Below are positions 1-9,526 of a DNA stretch of 64,000 nucleotides, piece by piece. Under the pieces are notes generated by a model that saw nothing but the letters and a program-made list of their open reading frames with translations, had not been told where the DNA came from and did not search any database. The position numbers and the translations under genes were made by a program. Every line of letters starts with the position of its first letter. The first letter of the stretch is position 1. Source of the stretch: Halodesulfurarchaeum sp. HSR-GB (lineage in GTDB: Archaea; Halobacteriota; Halobacteria; Halobacteriales; Halobacteriaceae); the NCBI RefSeq assembly GCF_031432215.1, contig NZ_JAVKGN010000003.1:1-64000 (forward strand). Reading direction: 5' to 3'.

Positions 1-73
1 ATATGTTCGAATTCGGTTACTATCTTGAGAACATCGCCCCGGGGCCTCAAATGAATAATCGTTGCAACATTTG

Positions 74-1888
74 TTAGAGCCCCCAGAATGCGGCGATCCC
101 GAGGGTCGTGACAACGGCCAAGATCACCTGGAGGGGCCCGCCGACTCGGATGTAGTCACTGAAATCGTATCCACCGGGACCATAGACGAAGAGGTTGGTC
201 TGATACCCAACTGGCGACATGAACGCCGTACTGGCGGCGAACGTGACTGCAAGAACGAAGGCAAATGCGTTGGCGTTCAACTTGGCGGCCGCGTCGACAG
301 CGACGGGGATGAGCAACACGACGCTGGCCTGGTTGCTAACGAGGTTGGTAATCGCAGCGGTCAGCAGATAGAACAGTCCGAGGACGGCGATCGTGGGCAA
401 GAAGTCAGCCGTCGAGACGACGAGCGTGCTGAGCAGATCGGCACCACCCGTCTCCGATAGTGCCCTGCCGAGCGGAATGACGCCGGCTAGGAGGAAGATC
501 ACATCCCACTGAACGGCATCGTACGCCTCTGCCGGTTTGATGATACCGGCGACGATCATCACGAGGACGCCGCCGAGCGCAGCCACCATGATCGGCAGGA
601 TGCCGAGTGCCGCCACTCCGACGACCGAGAGCACGACACCGACTGCGATCGGGAGTTTCGACGACCGGAACTGCTGGACGGCGAGTTCGCCAGCCACGAT
701 CATATTCGGATCGTCCGCGAGTCGGTCGACGGTGTCGGGGTCGGACTCGATGAGGAGCAGGTCGCCCGGACGGATTCGATACTCTGTAAGGCGTTCGTAG
801 GCGGTCTCACCGCCACGACGGATGGCCAGAACAGCCGTCTGATACTGGTCTTGAAACCGTGACGACTCGGCCGTTTCGCCGACGAGATTGGACCCGGCGG
901 TAACGACGATTTCGACGAGCGTTTGCTCGGGGCCAAGCGCGTCGAAACCACCTGGCGGCGTGACTTCCGAAACAATTTCGATTCCCTCTACCCCGTGTAG
1001 CGTCCGTAACGCGTCTTCGGTGAGCCGGATCGTGAAGGTGTCCCCCTCCCGTATCGTCATGGACAGTTTCGGCTCTCGATAATAGTCACCATCACGAATC
1101 AGTTGAGTGACGTTCGCTTCGAATTCGACCGCTTCGAGCGCCTCTTGGAGCGTCAAGCCGACGAACGGCGATTCTTCGCCCACGATCACTTCCGTGAAAA
1201 ATTCTTCCTTTTGGGCCGTTTCGAGCTTACTGCGAGGTGTCACATGAGAGGGAGCAAGCCAGTATCCGATCGTAAGGAGGTACACCCCGGTGACGAGAAA
1301 TACCACGAAGCCGAGGTGGGCGAACTCGAACATCGAGAACGCGTGCAGAGATGGGTAGTCGGCAGCGAGTCGGCTCGCCACGTCGCTGGCTAGGAGGTTC
1401 GTGGACGTGCCGATGAGCGTGAGCATTCCACCAGCCATCGACGCGTAGGAAAGCGGAATGAGCAACTTTGAGGGCGACGTTCCGTTCTCGTGAGCGAGGT
1501 CGCTCACCATCGGCAACAAGATGGCGACGGCCGCGGTGTTGTTGATGATTCCCGAGAGTGGACCAACGAGCCCAACCGTTGCGCCGAGTTGTTTGTGTTC
1601 GCTTTCGCCTGTAAACGAGGCGACTATCTTCTTAAGACGCTGAATCGCCCCCGTCCGACGGACGCCTTCGCTCAGGATCATCATCGCGAGAATCGTGATC
1701 GTTGCGGGGTTCGAGAATCCGGAAACGCCTTCGCGCGGCGAAACGCCCGTCCACGGACCGAGTATCATAAGCGTCACCATGATCCCGATCGCTGTGACGT
1801 CGATCGGGACGGGTTCGGTGACGAACAAAATGAAAGCGACGAGAATAATCAGAAAGATGAGGAGCGTCCCAACAGTCACTGCAGACAT
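74..1888 (-). CDS. SLC13/DASS-type solute:sodium permease with TrkA-C domains
   Basis: This 604-aa polytopic membrane protein starts with a hydrophobic helix and has the halved architecture of the SLC13 (divalent anion:Na+ symporter) family. Residues about 1-210 form one membrane half, with GLVGPLSGIINNTAAVAILLP as the first re-entrant motif. A soluble stretch of about 215-400 holds two RCK-C/TrkA-C-like domains (GLTLQEALEAVEFEANV and LVGETAESSRFQDQY). Residues 410-604 form the second membrane half with the matching NLVSNQASVVLLIPVAV motif. The family imports sulfate, phosphate or dicarboxylates; the substrate cannot be read here. The cytoplasmic RCK-C pair suggests ligand gating. It is monocistronic, with UspA genes upstream. 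Full length. Confidence 0.88.
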   Translation of the reverse strand: MSAVTVGTLLIFLIILVAFILFVTEPVPIDVTAIGIMVTLMILGPWTGVSPREGVSGFSNPATITILAMMILSEGVRRTGAIQRLKKIVASFTGESEHKQLGATVGLVGPLSGIINNTAAVAILLPMVSDLAHENGTSPSKLLIPLSYASMAGGMLTLIGTSTNLLASDVASRLAADYPSLHAFSMFEFAHLGFVVFLVTGVYLLTIGYWLAPSHVTPRSKLETAQKEEFFTEVIVGEESPFVGLTLQEALEAVEFEANVTQLIRDGDYYREPKLSMTIREGDTFTIRLTEDALRTLHGVEGIEIVSEVTPPGGFDALGPEQTLVEIVVTAGSNLVGETAESSRFQDQYQTAVLAIRRGGETAYERLTEYRIRPGDLLLIESDPDTVDRLADDPNMIVAGELAVQQFRSSKLPIAVGVVLSVVGVAALGILPIMVAALGGVLVMIVAGIIKPAEAYDAVQWDVIFLLAGVIPLGRALSETGGADLLSTLVVSTADFLPTIAVLGLFYLLTAAITNLVSNQASVVLLIPVAVDAAAKLNANAFAFVLAVTFAASTAFMSPVGYQTNLFVYGPGGYDFSDYIRVGGPLQVILAVVTTLGIAAFWGL

Positions 1889-2017
1889 CGATATATATTA
1901 ATAATCATGGTGGTAGTTGGATGTACTGGTCGATAATCACTATCGAGCGGTTACACGGGGATTCCACGAGATGAGCCTGGCCAAGGTGATGGGTGGCGTG
2001 TATTGAATCAGTCGGTG

Positions 2018-2464
2018 TTACCTGACGACAGTGACCGGAATGGTAGTACGCTCAACTACGTCTCGTGCCACGCTGCCCAAGAACTCAATAGTTCGTTCGG
2101 ACCAGCCCCGGTGACCAACGTAGAGCGTGTCGAACTCTCCTTTCTCGGCATATTCGGGTATTCTCTTCGCCGGTTTTCCGTAGAGTAATTCTCCAGACAC
2201 GGTTTGCCCCCGCTCCGCTGCAAACTCGATCGCCTCGTCTATGATCGCTCGACCGTGCTCCTCTGCGGCGTCAAGGCTATCGATGACTAGCCGGTCCCTG
2301 CGGTCGGACCCGGATATCGGTTCTCCACCACCAGCGTCATAGATATCCGGTTCGATTGCGTGGATTACCGTGATTGATCCGCCGGTCGCGTTAGCGATGT
2401 CCGTAGCATACGCAAGTGCCCGATTGCTCTCTTCTGATCCATCAACGGCGACAAGTAGTTCCAT
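2018..2464 (-). CDS. Universal stress protein, UspA family
   Basis: This 148-aa single-domain Usp begins MELLVAVDGSEESNRAL, the typical first strand and Asp of the fold. It ends with the ATP-binding signature GHRGWSERTIEFLGSVARDV (G-2x-G-9x-G-S) followed by the final strand IPVTVVR. These proteins are cytoplasmic stress or nucleotide sensors, often placed beside transporters. Here it sits between a DASS permease and a second, divergently oriented Usp gene, so control of membrane transport is a reasonable inference, not shown. Confidence 0.9.
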   Translation of the reverse strand: MELLVAVDGSEESNRALAYATDIANATGGSITVIHAIEPDIYDAGGGEPISGSDRRDRLVIDSLDAAEEHGRAIIDEAIEFAAERGQTVSGELLYGKPAKRIPEYAEKGEFDTLYVGHRGWSERTIEFLGSVARDVVERTTIPVTVVR

Positions 2465-2617
2465 ACCAAACCTTTAGCACCAGACCGGTTAAATCGACTG
2501 CCCCGTCCGACCACCCGAGAATGGTCTTCTGCCTCTAGAGGCTCAATAGCCATATTAGCCAAGCGGAAAGAAAATAGACACCATCATTTTATCCACATTC
2601 TAACCGTAGTTGGTACT

Positions 2618-3037
2618 ATGATCTCACGGATCCTCGTTCCGATGGACGACTCGGAGATGGCCCAGCGAGCGCTCGAGTACGCCCTCGAGAACCATCCCGA
2701 CGCGGAGATCACCGTCTTGCACGTCGTGGGCGGACCGTCACTGTGGGGAGGAGCAGCCACGTCGCTTGCTCTTGAAGAGGATGTTGAAGAGGCCGCAGAG
2801 GAGCGCGCAGAGGACATATTTGATGACGCCAAGAAACTTGCCGGCGAGTACGATGTCGAGATCACCACCGAGGTTCAACTGGGCCATCCGGCTCGAGCGA
2901 TTGTGAACAGCGCCGACGATTTCGATGCGGTCGTCATCGGGAGCCACGGCGGCTCGTTAGTCGATCGACTGGTCGTCGGGAACGTCGCCCAGAAAGTGTT
3001 CCGCAACTCGCCCGTCCCTGTGATCGTCGCTCGGTGA
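2618..3037 (+). CDS. Universal stress protein, UspA family
   Basis: This 139-aa Usp domain starts MISRILVPMDDSEMAQRAL and carries the nucleotide-binding loop GSHGGSLVDRLVVGNVAQKV (G-2x-G-9x-GN), ending VPVIVAR. The acidic central helix is typical of halophiles. It is divergent from the Usp at 2018-2464 and convergent with the phosphate permease that follows; a Usp beside a Pit-type transporter is common in haloarchaea. The AT-rich spacer at 2565-2617 probably holds its promoter. Confidence 0.9.
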   Translation: MISRILVPMDDSEMAQRALEYALENHPDAEITVLHVVGGPSLWGGAATSLALEEDVEEAAEERAEDIFDDAKKLAGEYDVEITTEVQLGHPARAIVNSADDFDAVVIGSHGGSLVDRLVVGNVAQKVFRNSPVPVIVAR

Positions 3038-3077
3038 GTGGCTGCGACTGAGACCGATGGACGGACGTGGTGTTCTC

Positions 3078-4337
3078 TTAGGCGAGGAGTGAAAACAAGC
3101 CATAGGATCCCACGACCGCCATCGTCGGCGTGATGACCCAGAGCGCCACGATACGTGCCGTAGCTGCGGGGTCAAACAGACTTTCGGCGGACAGTTCCTC
3201 CGGGTCTTTCTCGCCAATGCTAGACACACGATCCCCGGATGCGTGCTGCCTGTCCGGGTGAGGAGACTCGCCTTCAGCGAGTTCGCCCACAGTCGGGCCC
3301 GCAGCGACCCCCTTGTCGTCCTCAACTGGGTGAAGTTTGAGTGCACCAGTCGTAAACGTTGGAGCGGATTCATCGGCAGGGGACTGTGTGACTATTTCTG
3401 CGAGCGTCCGCGCTCGGCTTGCACGGCCCCACCCGAGCCCAATGATGCAACTGGTGGTACTCACGGCGAGGCTGGCTGGAATTCCGAGCCACGAGAGGAT
3501 AGTGATGATCGTCGCACCCACGGTCGAAACGATGAGCGCTGCCAGAATCGGCATGTCAGTAACATCGTTGCCAACGGTTGCCAGCGTCCGCCGGGCAATC
3601 GTGAATCCGCCCACACTGATGGCCCCGACCGCGAGGAGAATCGCCGGGCTGGGGTCGAGGGAACCGTTGCCGACGAGCGGGGCGACCGCGTTCGCCGCGT
3701 TCGAGGCTCCGGCGCTGAACCCCATGTAGCAGGCAATTGCCACCACAAGCGCCGACCCGATCAGATCCCGAGGTGCCACGTTATCGTTGACCGATAGCTG
3801 TGGGAGCCCCCCCTGGGTATCGATTGCGATCAACGGGTTCGTGAGGCGACCAAATTCGAATTTGGCGTCGAGGTGCGGGTACAGATATCTGCCGATAAAC
3901 GCACCTGTGAAGACGGCGATCAACGGGGCGACGATCCATGCCGACAGGATAGTAAACATCAGCGCAGTGTTGAGCGTCCCCGTTGCCAATCCGAGTCCGA
4001 CGATTGCTGCGACGGCTGTCATCGAGGTTGACGCCGGGACACCGTAGAGGTTCGAGATCAGGAGCGCGAGCCCGGTGAAAAAGAGGACGCCAACGCTCGC
4101 TGCGGGTGTAAAGGCTGCTGCATCGACGATTTCGGTACTCATCGTCGTGATGACCTTCCGCCCGATCGTCCACGCTCCGAGGAACGCGAACACGGTAAAC
4201 AGTGCTCCAGCGGTGACTTTTCTGACGGCCCGGCTGCCGACCGCCGGACCGAAGGCAACACCGGTTGATGACCCGCCGATATTGTACCCGACGAATACTG
4301 CTACCAGAAACCCCAAGAGAATCAGTAATTCTGCCAC
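3078..4337 (-). CDS. PiT-family inorganic phosphate permease
   Basis: This 419-aa membrane protein shows the duplicated PHO4/PiT signature: YNIGGSSTGVAFGPAVG in the first half and FSAGASNAANAVAPLVG in the second, separated by a short loop. A long hydrophilic insert (about residues 310-385, rich in D/E/P) precedes the last membrane helix; such charged loops occur in haloarchaeal PiT proteins. I start it at GTG 4337 because MAELLILLGF is the usual family start. A GTG at 4382 would add 15 residues that overlap a TATA-like tract. The predicted role is low-affinity phosphate uptake coupled to a cation. Confidence 0.88.
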   Translation of the reverse strand: MAELLILLGFLVAVFVGYNIGGSSTGVAFGPAVGSRAVRKVTAGALFTVFAFLGAWTIGRKVITTMSTEIVDAAAFTPAASVGVLFFTGLALLISNLYGVPASTSMTAVAAIVGLGLATGTLNTALMFTILSAWIVAPLIAVFTGAFIGRYLYPHLDAKFEFGRLTNPLIAIDTQGGLPQLSVNDNVAPRDLIGSALVVAIACYMGFSAGASNAANAVAPLVGNGSLDPSPAILLAVGAISVGGFTIARRTLATVGNDVTDMPILAALIVSTVGATIITILSWLGIPASLAVSTTSCIIGLGWGRASRARTLAEIVTQSPADESAPTFTTGALKLHPVEDDKGVAAGPTVGELAEGESPHPDRQHASGDRVSSIGEKDPEELSAESLFDPAATARIVALWVITPTMAVVGSYGLFSLLA

Positions 4338-4795
4338 GTGTCTGCGATTCGGTTCCCACACGAAAAAATAGTGCCGTTTCACTGCTGAACTGTTGGCTAC
4401 GAGCGATAGACGCAGTAATACGGAGATTTAGTGATTCACAACTGAAGTCCCACTAGTCTCTACCGATTCGTCTCCACACGGGTTGTCCAAAGATCAGTGA
4501 CTGATATGCGCGTGTAGTAGCAGTGTCTGTCAGTCCCGTCTGTGACGCTTGCTCGGGCTGTAGACCGGCGTCAGTATTGTTAGCCTCATTAGTGGTACCG
4601 GCAGAACAGCCACACGGTACGTTTCGTCTGCCTGTAGGTCGCCAAGGCGGGGCTCTTGCTCCGGTACCTCAACCATATCGCTCGTTACACTCTTTGAACG
4701 TGCCCAAGGACAGACAACGAAGTTGCTCTGAAGTCTACATTTATAGACTTCACACCGGATACGCGACGGAGAATACAGTATTTTGCTGTCTGCAA
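4338..4795. other. Intergenic region without a recognisable gene
   Basis: This spacer of about 460 bp lies between the phosphate permease start and a small zinc protein. I see a TATA-like run near 4365 that would serve the permease, and no conserved reading frame on either strand. Confidence 0.4.
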
Positions 4796-4948
4796 CTACT
4801 CCGGCGCTACAACGTCCTCACACGCCGGATACTCAGTCCACACGCCCTCGGCGCCGTCGTCCTTCTCGTACTCAATAAGAATCCACGCTTCCGATATGTT
4901 CTCACCACATTCCGGACAGCGACCGAGAATCGATTCGTCAGCGTTCAT
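4796..4948 (-). CDS. Small zinc-ribbon-like protein (50 aa)
   Basis: This 50-aa protein starts at ATG 4948; an upstream in-frame ATG would add 17 residues unlike the rest. It contains CPECGENI near residue 11 and a later PACEDV that can supply another zinc ligand, with an acidic middle (EYEKDDGAEGVW). Haloarchaeal genomes carry many such half-ribbon microproteins, function unknown. It is a lone gene. Confidence 0.6.
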   Translation of the reverse strand: MNADESILGRCPECGENISEAWILIEYEKDDGAEGVWTEYPACEDVVAPE

Positions 4949-5109
4949 GGAAAGGGATGGAAGGAGCGTGTGACAGTGTTCCTTCCAAATGAATTTCAAT
5001 CGAGCTTGAACCTAAGCCTTTGGCGGCTTTGCGGGTCGAACGCACCGGATTTCCGGTGGATACAGATCACCAGTAGAATTAATTCATAGCCACCAAAACC
5101 TCCGAATCC

Positions 5110-5265
5110 ATGAGTGTCCGCACAGTACTTACTCGGCTGCTGCCCGGCGACGAGACAGAGGTCGTCGTGGAGTGCCGTCAGTGCGGTGAGAATCTTGGGT
5201 CGGGCGCAGATGAGTGTCCCAAGTGTGGGTCAGACGAGATAGCGCGCTTCCAGATTTCAGAGTGA
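5110..5265 (+). CDS. Zinc-ribbon microprotein (51 aa)
   Basis: Residues 21-41 form a rubredoxin-like zinc ribbon with two CxxC knuckles (CRQCGEN and CPKCGSDE), preceded by a basic-amphipathic start MSVRTVLTRLLPGDET. It is a clear paralogue of the 48-aa gene at 28725-28871 (same order: short amphipathic helix, acidic turn, two CxxC). Such proteins may act in protein-nucleic-acid contacts; function unknown. Confidence 0.68.
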   Translation: MSVRTVLTRLLPGDETEVVVECRQCGENLGSGADECPKCGSDEIARFQISE

Positions 5266-5460
5266 ACTATAGCGTTCGGGATACATCAGTCAATATCAAC
5301 CAGATATATTCTACCACTAGAAAGGTCGATATCTATGTCCTCTGTCCTGACCGGTTATGTTCTCGTAGATCAGTTCCATCTCATGCCAGAGTCGCGTCTC
5401 CCATCTTGTATGCTCCGAAGGAATCAATTTGCGGGTTGTCAGCTAATCGTGTGACCAATA

Positions 5461-5619
5461 CAAACGATCGGCCTTGTTTAGACGCTCCCGAAATCGTGAG
5501 TTAGCGCCTGTATTGGCTGAGCAGGATCAGTGTATAAGAGCCTCTCTGTCTGATTTTGTGCTTCGGATAGCAACCGTTACGTCCGATCTACACCGGGTCT
5601 AAACAAGGCCCAAACGATC
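5461..5619. mobile_element. MITE (141 bp) with 14-bp perfect inverted ends and 9-bp target duplication
   Basis: GGCCTTGTTTAGAC at 5470-5483 and its exact reverse complement at 5597-5610 bound a 141-bp non-coding insert. The 9-mer CAAACGATC is found immediately outside both ends (5461-5469 and 5611-5619), which is a target-site duplication. The 9-bp duplication and GGCYTTGTT-like ends fit a non-autonomous derivative of an IS5-family (IS903-like) transposon; that family assignment is inference. It lies upstream of the CNNM/CorC gene. Confidence 0.88.
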
Positions 5620-5846
5620 TATTCAGCAGGACCCGATGCTAATTGCCTACTGAATGTCGAGGTTCTATATCCGCTGTCAGTCGGCGAAACGAGGAGGACA
5701 GTCTATGGCCAGGGGATCCACAGGAACAACTCACTACTGACAGTAGTCAATCACCCGCGAATCCTGTAGATGGTTTTAGTAAACGTAACGAGATGCATAG
5801 CTATGGACACATTACAATCGAACGGCAGTCCGTTCTGGGAGTACCG

Positions 5847-7178
5847 ATGGTAAACGTCGCGCTCTCAGTGGGACAACTCGTCTTAGCGCTGTTTCTCGTG
5901 GTGCTCAACGGCTTTTTTGTCGCTGCAGAGTTCGCCTTCGTTCGGATTCGGGGGACATCGGTTGACCAGCTCGTCGAGGAGGGGCGCCCGGGGTCGGGGA
6001 CACTCCAAGGAGTAATGACCAATCTCGATAACTACCTCGCCACGACGCAACTCGGCATCACCATCGCCTCGCTCGGGTTGGGGTGGGTCGGCGAACCCGC
6101 CGTGGCGGCGCTCATCGAACCCGTACTGGAACCGATTCTCCCGGCGGGTCTCATCCATCTCGTCGCGTTCGCAATCGGCTTCAGTCTCATCACGTTCCTC
6201 CACGTCGTCTTCGGTGAACTCGCGCCGAAGACGATCGCAATCTCCCAAACCGAGCGACTCTCGCTGTTTCTCGCCCCGCCAATGAAGTTCTTTTATTACA
6301 TCCTCTATCCGGGAATTGTGGTGTTCAACGGGGCAGCCAACGCGTTCACGCGGTCGCTCGGTGTGCCGCCCGCTTCCGAAACGGATGAGACACTCGGTGA
6401 GCGAGAGCTCCTCCGAGTACTAACACGGTCGGGCGAGGGAGGGGACATCGACGTTGCGGAAGTGACGATGATCGAGCGGGTCTTCGATCTCGACGACATC
6501 GTGGTGCGGGAGGTCATGGTTCCACGACCGGACGTGGTGAGCGTTCCGGCCGATGCCCCCCTCTCCGACCTCCAGTCGATCATCCTCGAGGCTGGTCATA
6601 CGCGCTATCCAGTTCTCGATGCCGACGACGGCGACCAGGTGATCGGATTCGTCGACGCCAAGGACGTGTTACGAGCCGAGGTGGAGGGCGAGGACGCCGA
6701 GGTAGTCGGCGACATCGCCCGCGAGATCGTCATCGCTCCCGAGACGATGGCACTGAGCGATCTCCTGAGACAGTTCAGAGAAGATCAACAGCAAATGGTC
6801 GCAGTTATCGACGAGTGGGGGGCATTCGAGGGGATTGCAACGGTTGAAGACGTCGTCGAGGCGCTCGTTGGAGACCTCCGGGATGAGTTTGATATGGACG
6901 AGCGTGAACCCTCGATTCGCCGGCGTGGCGATGAGGGGTACGACATTGACGGGGGCGTCCCGCTATCGAAAATCAACGACATGATCGAGGGAGAGTTCAC
7001 AAGTGAAGAGGTCGAAACGATCGGTGGACTGGTACTCGAGCAACTCAACCGCGCGCCAGAACGTGGCGATCGCGTTGAGGTCGACGGGTACGTCGTCGAG
7101 GTGACGAGCGTTGAGGGGACCCGAATTTCGACGGTCTGGGTTCACGAACATGAAGAGGATGATTCAGTGGTGGACTGA
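5847..7178 (+). CDS. CNNM/CorC (HlyC) family transporter with CBS pair
   Basis: This 443-aa protein has a DUF21/CNNM membrane domain (about residues 1-190, start MVNVALSVGQLVLALFLVV, conserved GFFVAAEFAFVRIR and ATTQLGITIASLGLGW). A CBS pair at about 215-335 (VMVPRPDVVSVPAD, ELLRVLTRSGEGG before it) and a CorC_HlyC domain at about 350-435 (VIDEWGAFEGIATVEDVVEALVG) follow. It is predicted to handle Mg2+ or other cation efflux, with adenine-nucleotide control through the CBS domains. I chose ATG 5847, at the start of the first membrane helix and behind a GGGAG; the long upstream extension is not family-like. Confidence 0.9.
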   Translation: MVNVALSVGQLVLALFLVVLNGFFVAAEFAFVRIRGTSVDQLVEEGRPGSGTLQGVMTNLDNYLATTQLGITIASLGLGWVGEPAVAALIEPVLEPILPAGLIHLVAFAIGFSLITFLHVVFGELAPKTIAISQTERLSLFLAPPMKFFYYILYPGIVVFNGAANAFTRSLGVPPASETDETLGERELLRVLTRSGEGGDIDVAEVTMIERVFDLDDIVVREVMVPRPDVVSVPADAPLSDLQSIILEAGHTRYPVLDADDGDQVIGFVDAKDVLRAEVEGEDAEVVGDIAREIVIAPETMALSDLLRQFREDQQQMVAVIDEWGAFEGIATVEDVVEALVGDLRDEFDMDEREPSIRRRGDEGYDIDGGVPLSKINDMIEGEFTSEEVETIGGLVLEQLNRAPERGDRVEVDGYVVEVTSVEGTRISTVWVHEHEEDDSVVD

Positions 7179-7300
7179 TCGGGATTATGGTAGCCGGTCG
7201 GAGGTTCAGAGACCCTCGACCGGCAGAGTATGAGATTCGCATGAAAGCGAATCGATGGACGACTACGATACCATATACGCGTGTTATATTCAGCACGCTC

Positions 7301-7651
7301 TCAAAGACTTATCCGGATTCTGGAAGGACCCGAGTGCTGAATCAAGACGACTTGAACCGCCTTGTCGACGTAGTCGATTATCCCGTACTCCGACTTGGCC
7401 ACGATCCAGAGCGGGATCTGGACGGCCGTATACGGAATCCCGATCAGGTAGAGCAGTCGACGCCGATAGTCGAAGAAGAACAGCACAAGTGCGCCAGCAT
7501 AGCCAACACCTGCGAGTGCAACAGGAATCCGCCCCTCGACGATACCAGCATACACGTGGATGACACCAGTGATGACGACCAACGCAACTGCCAGCCACTG
7601 GAGCTGGGTAAGTGACCCTATCCGACCCGACGACGTATTTTGCGTAGACAT
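7301..7651 (-). CDS. Four-helix haloarchaeal membrane protein (DUF7475-like)
   Basis: This 116-aa protein has four predicted membrane helices: LQWLAVALVVITGVIHVYAG, IPVALAGVGYAGALVLFFF, RRRLLYLIGIPYTAVQIPLW and a C-terminal DYVDKAVQVVLI. The YRRRLLYLIG positive loop after helix 2 is characteristic of a small haloarchaeal family that I recall as DUF7475. Function unknown. It is convergent with the CorC gene. Confidence 0.62.
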   Translation of the reverse strand: MSTQNTSSGRIGSLTQLQWLAVALVVITGVIHVYAGIVEGRIPVALAGVGYAGALVLFFFDYRRRLLYLIGIPYTAVQIPLWIVAKSEYGIIDYVDKAVQVVLIQHSGPSRIRISL

Positions 7652-7654
7652 CAC

Positions 7655-7991
7655 AATACTAAATCGTTCGGGATAGGAGATAAGGACGGTTATTATTATA
7701 CTATAGATGTCATCATACGACGTGCATTACACGGTTGTGCCGGTTTCTCAGTCAAGATGGTTGTAGCTACGCTTTCGCCCGGAAGAGAACAGTATCCACA
7801 CAACTGATTCGTTCCTCACTACCAGCTATGCATTGAGATGGCCAGTCTCAACTTCTGTAACTCTACTGTGTCCCTCGTTGACGCTGCATCGTCAGCGCCC
7901 TCAAGATGCCAAATACTCCGGTTATAACGCTGTTCTAACGTCCCTCTCGTCTAACCTAATTCCGTTTATGCAGCCCCGAATACACCCGATA
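7655..7991. other. Intergenic region
   Basis: About 340 bp. An AT-rich block at 7690-7710 could hold the promoter of the minus-strand membrane protein. No conserved frame or repeat was seen. Confidence 0.35.
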
Positions 7992-8434
7992 ATGACCGAG
8001 ATCTCCGATTCACTGCGCTTGCTCTACGAGACGGCGCTTGAAGAACGCGAAGATGAATATGTACACACCTTGCCGAAGGAACCCGTTGAGAATAGTTCAC
8101 TCACCAACGATATCGTCTATCGTGTTGCCCTCCTGGAGTCGGCAAGCGAATCTCGGCAGTCCAAGCTGGATCCGTCCGAGACGACCCACGGGAGACCGAG
8201 CCCACCGATGAACAACGGATTGAGTCACAGGACCCACCAGTCGAAGCTGGTGGCGTCCGGTCGGTGACCATCGATACGCTCGGCGATCAGGGCGACGGGA
8301 TCGCGAAATTTGAACGTGCATACATCGTGATTGTCCCTGGCACGCAGCCCGGCGATCGTGTTGACGTCAAAATCACCAACGTTAACGACTCAGTTGCCTT
8401 CGCCGAGCCGGTTGGCAAAGCCGAAGTTCGCTAG
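7992..8434 (+). pseudogene. TRAM-domain RNA-binding protein gene, frameshifted
   Basis: The first frame, MTEISDSLRLLYETALEERE to about residue 65, matches the N-terminal region of haloarchaeal TRAM proteins. The C-terminal TRAM domain (VRSVTIDTLGDQGDGIAKFE, then AYIVIVPGTQPGDRVDVKI) lies in the -1 frame and ends at TAG 8432-8434. The switch must occur near 8185-8192 in a GGGAGACC stretch, where one missing base would restore a single reading frame of about 147 codons. The TRAM fold binds RNA in tRNA-modification and RNA-chaperone proteins. It is either a real pseudogene or a sequencing error. Confidence 0.78.
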
Positions 8435-8502
8435 CGACGTACAATCTCACCCTCTGCTGTCTGCGCATTCATCGGAGAACTCTAGGAACACAAATCATTT
8501 GG

Positions 8503-8580
8503 TGTATTCATTAGTTGTGTTCTTGGATGATGTTCATAAGATGTATTCATGAATTGTGTTCACTAGTAGTGTTCATTAGT
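8503..8580. repeat. Tandem 39-bp par-like repeats upstream of parA
   Basis: Two adjacent 39-bp units (8503-8541 and 8542-8580) share TGTATTCATNNNNTGTGTTC and then, 9 bp later, TGTTCATWAG. Between units only the 4-nt and 8-nt internal spacers vary. They end about 70 bp before the parA start, so they are good candidates for a centromere and/or parA operator on this replicon. Confidence 0.7.
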
Positions 8581-8650
8581 GTGCGTAGTGGCATTCAATA
8601 ATGAATTGATGAACCGAACTTTCAAGACGAGTTGTATCCATGGCATGAGT

Positions 8651-9526
8651 ATGTTAGCGTACTCGACGTACAGTGAGGCTGGGGGGGTTGGGAAAACCAC
8701 CACAGCTGCAAATTTAGCTGTTGCTCACGCTCGTGCCGGACTCAAACCTCTCGTTGTCCCGCTAGATCCACAGGACGGCAACCTTTCCCGATTATTCGGC
8801 GTTGACACCGACCGCACCGAATCGGTCGATAATATCGTCCGCCACATGATCCGCCGGCCACAGGGCGACTTCGACGACCTCATTCGAACGGTAGAGGGGG
8901 TGGATATCGTGCCGGAGCACAACATGCTCTCAGACCTCGCAGAGTATCTCCAGCGGGAGAAAGACCAGGCGGAAGCCATGGGTGAAGCGTTCGGGATGCA
9001 CGCACAGTTGTTACGCATACTTCGAGATGCTGGTGTGCCGGACAAGTATGACGTCCTCATCTGTGACCCACCAGCAACGGAGGGGCCACACCTCTACAAC
9101 GCGATTCACGCGACGCGATCACTGGTCATCCCGGTCGAGCCAAGCGCGAAAGGCCGGGCTGCCGTTCAAGGGCTAGAATCACTTGTGGCTGGCCTTGAAG
9201 ATCAACTGGACGTCGAGGTTGGCGTACTCGCTGCAGTCCCGATGGGGTTCAAGAATACACGGGACCAACAGACGATCCTTGACGAGATCGACTACCCGAT
9301 TCCGGAAGTAATCGGTGAGCGTGCATCCCTGATGGAGGGGTGTTGGATGGAACAGTGCTCCGCGTACACGTACGTCCGCGAACACCGTGATCGACAACGC
9401 GACTACGAGATCGAGACGCTCGCTCAGTTCGATCGCATTGCACGCCACCTGGAGGAACAGGTCGGCCTGGAAGCCCCGAATCCGCCTGAATCCGGGGACC
9501 TCGACCACGAGGTGCTATCCGTATGA
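8651..9526 (+). CDS. parA: ParA-family partition ATPase
   Basis: This 291-aa protein has a deviant Walker A (SEAGGVGKTTTAANLA, residues 7-22), Walker A' (VVPLDPQDGNLSRLFG) and Walker B (VLICDPPATEGPHL), typical of haloarchaeal plasmid ParA/Soj proteins. It would form ATP-dependent polymers or gradients on the nucleoid that segregate the replicon. The start MLAYSTYSEAGG is family-conserved; ATG 8645 two codons upstream is an alternative. The stop overlaps the next gene by ATGA (9523-9526), so the two are an operon. Tandem repeats lie upstream. Confidence 0.9.
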   Translation: MLAYSTYSEAGGVGKTTTAANLAVAHARAGLKPLVVPLDPQDGNLSRLFGVDTDRTESVDNIVRHMIRRPQGDFDDLIRTVEGVDIVPEHNMLSDLAEYLQREKDQAEAMGEAFGMHAQLLRILRDAGVPDKYDVLICDPPATEGPHLYNAIHATRSLVIPVEPSAKGRAAVQGLESLVAGLEDQLDVEVGVLAAVPMGFKNTRDQQTILDEIDYPIPEVIGERASLMEGCWMEQCSAYTYVREHRDRQRDYEIETLAQFDRIARHLEEQVGLEAPNPPESGDLDHEVLSV

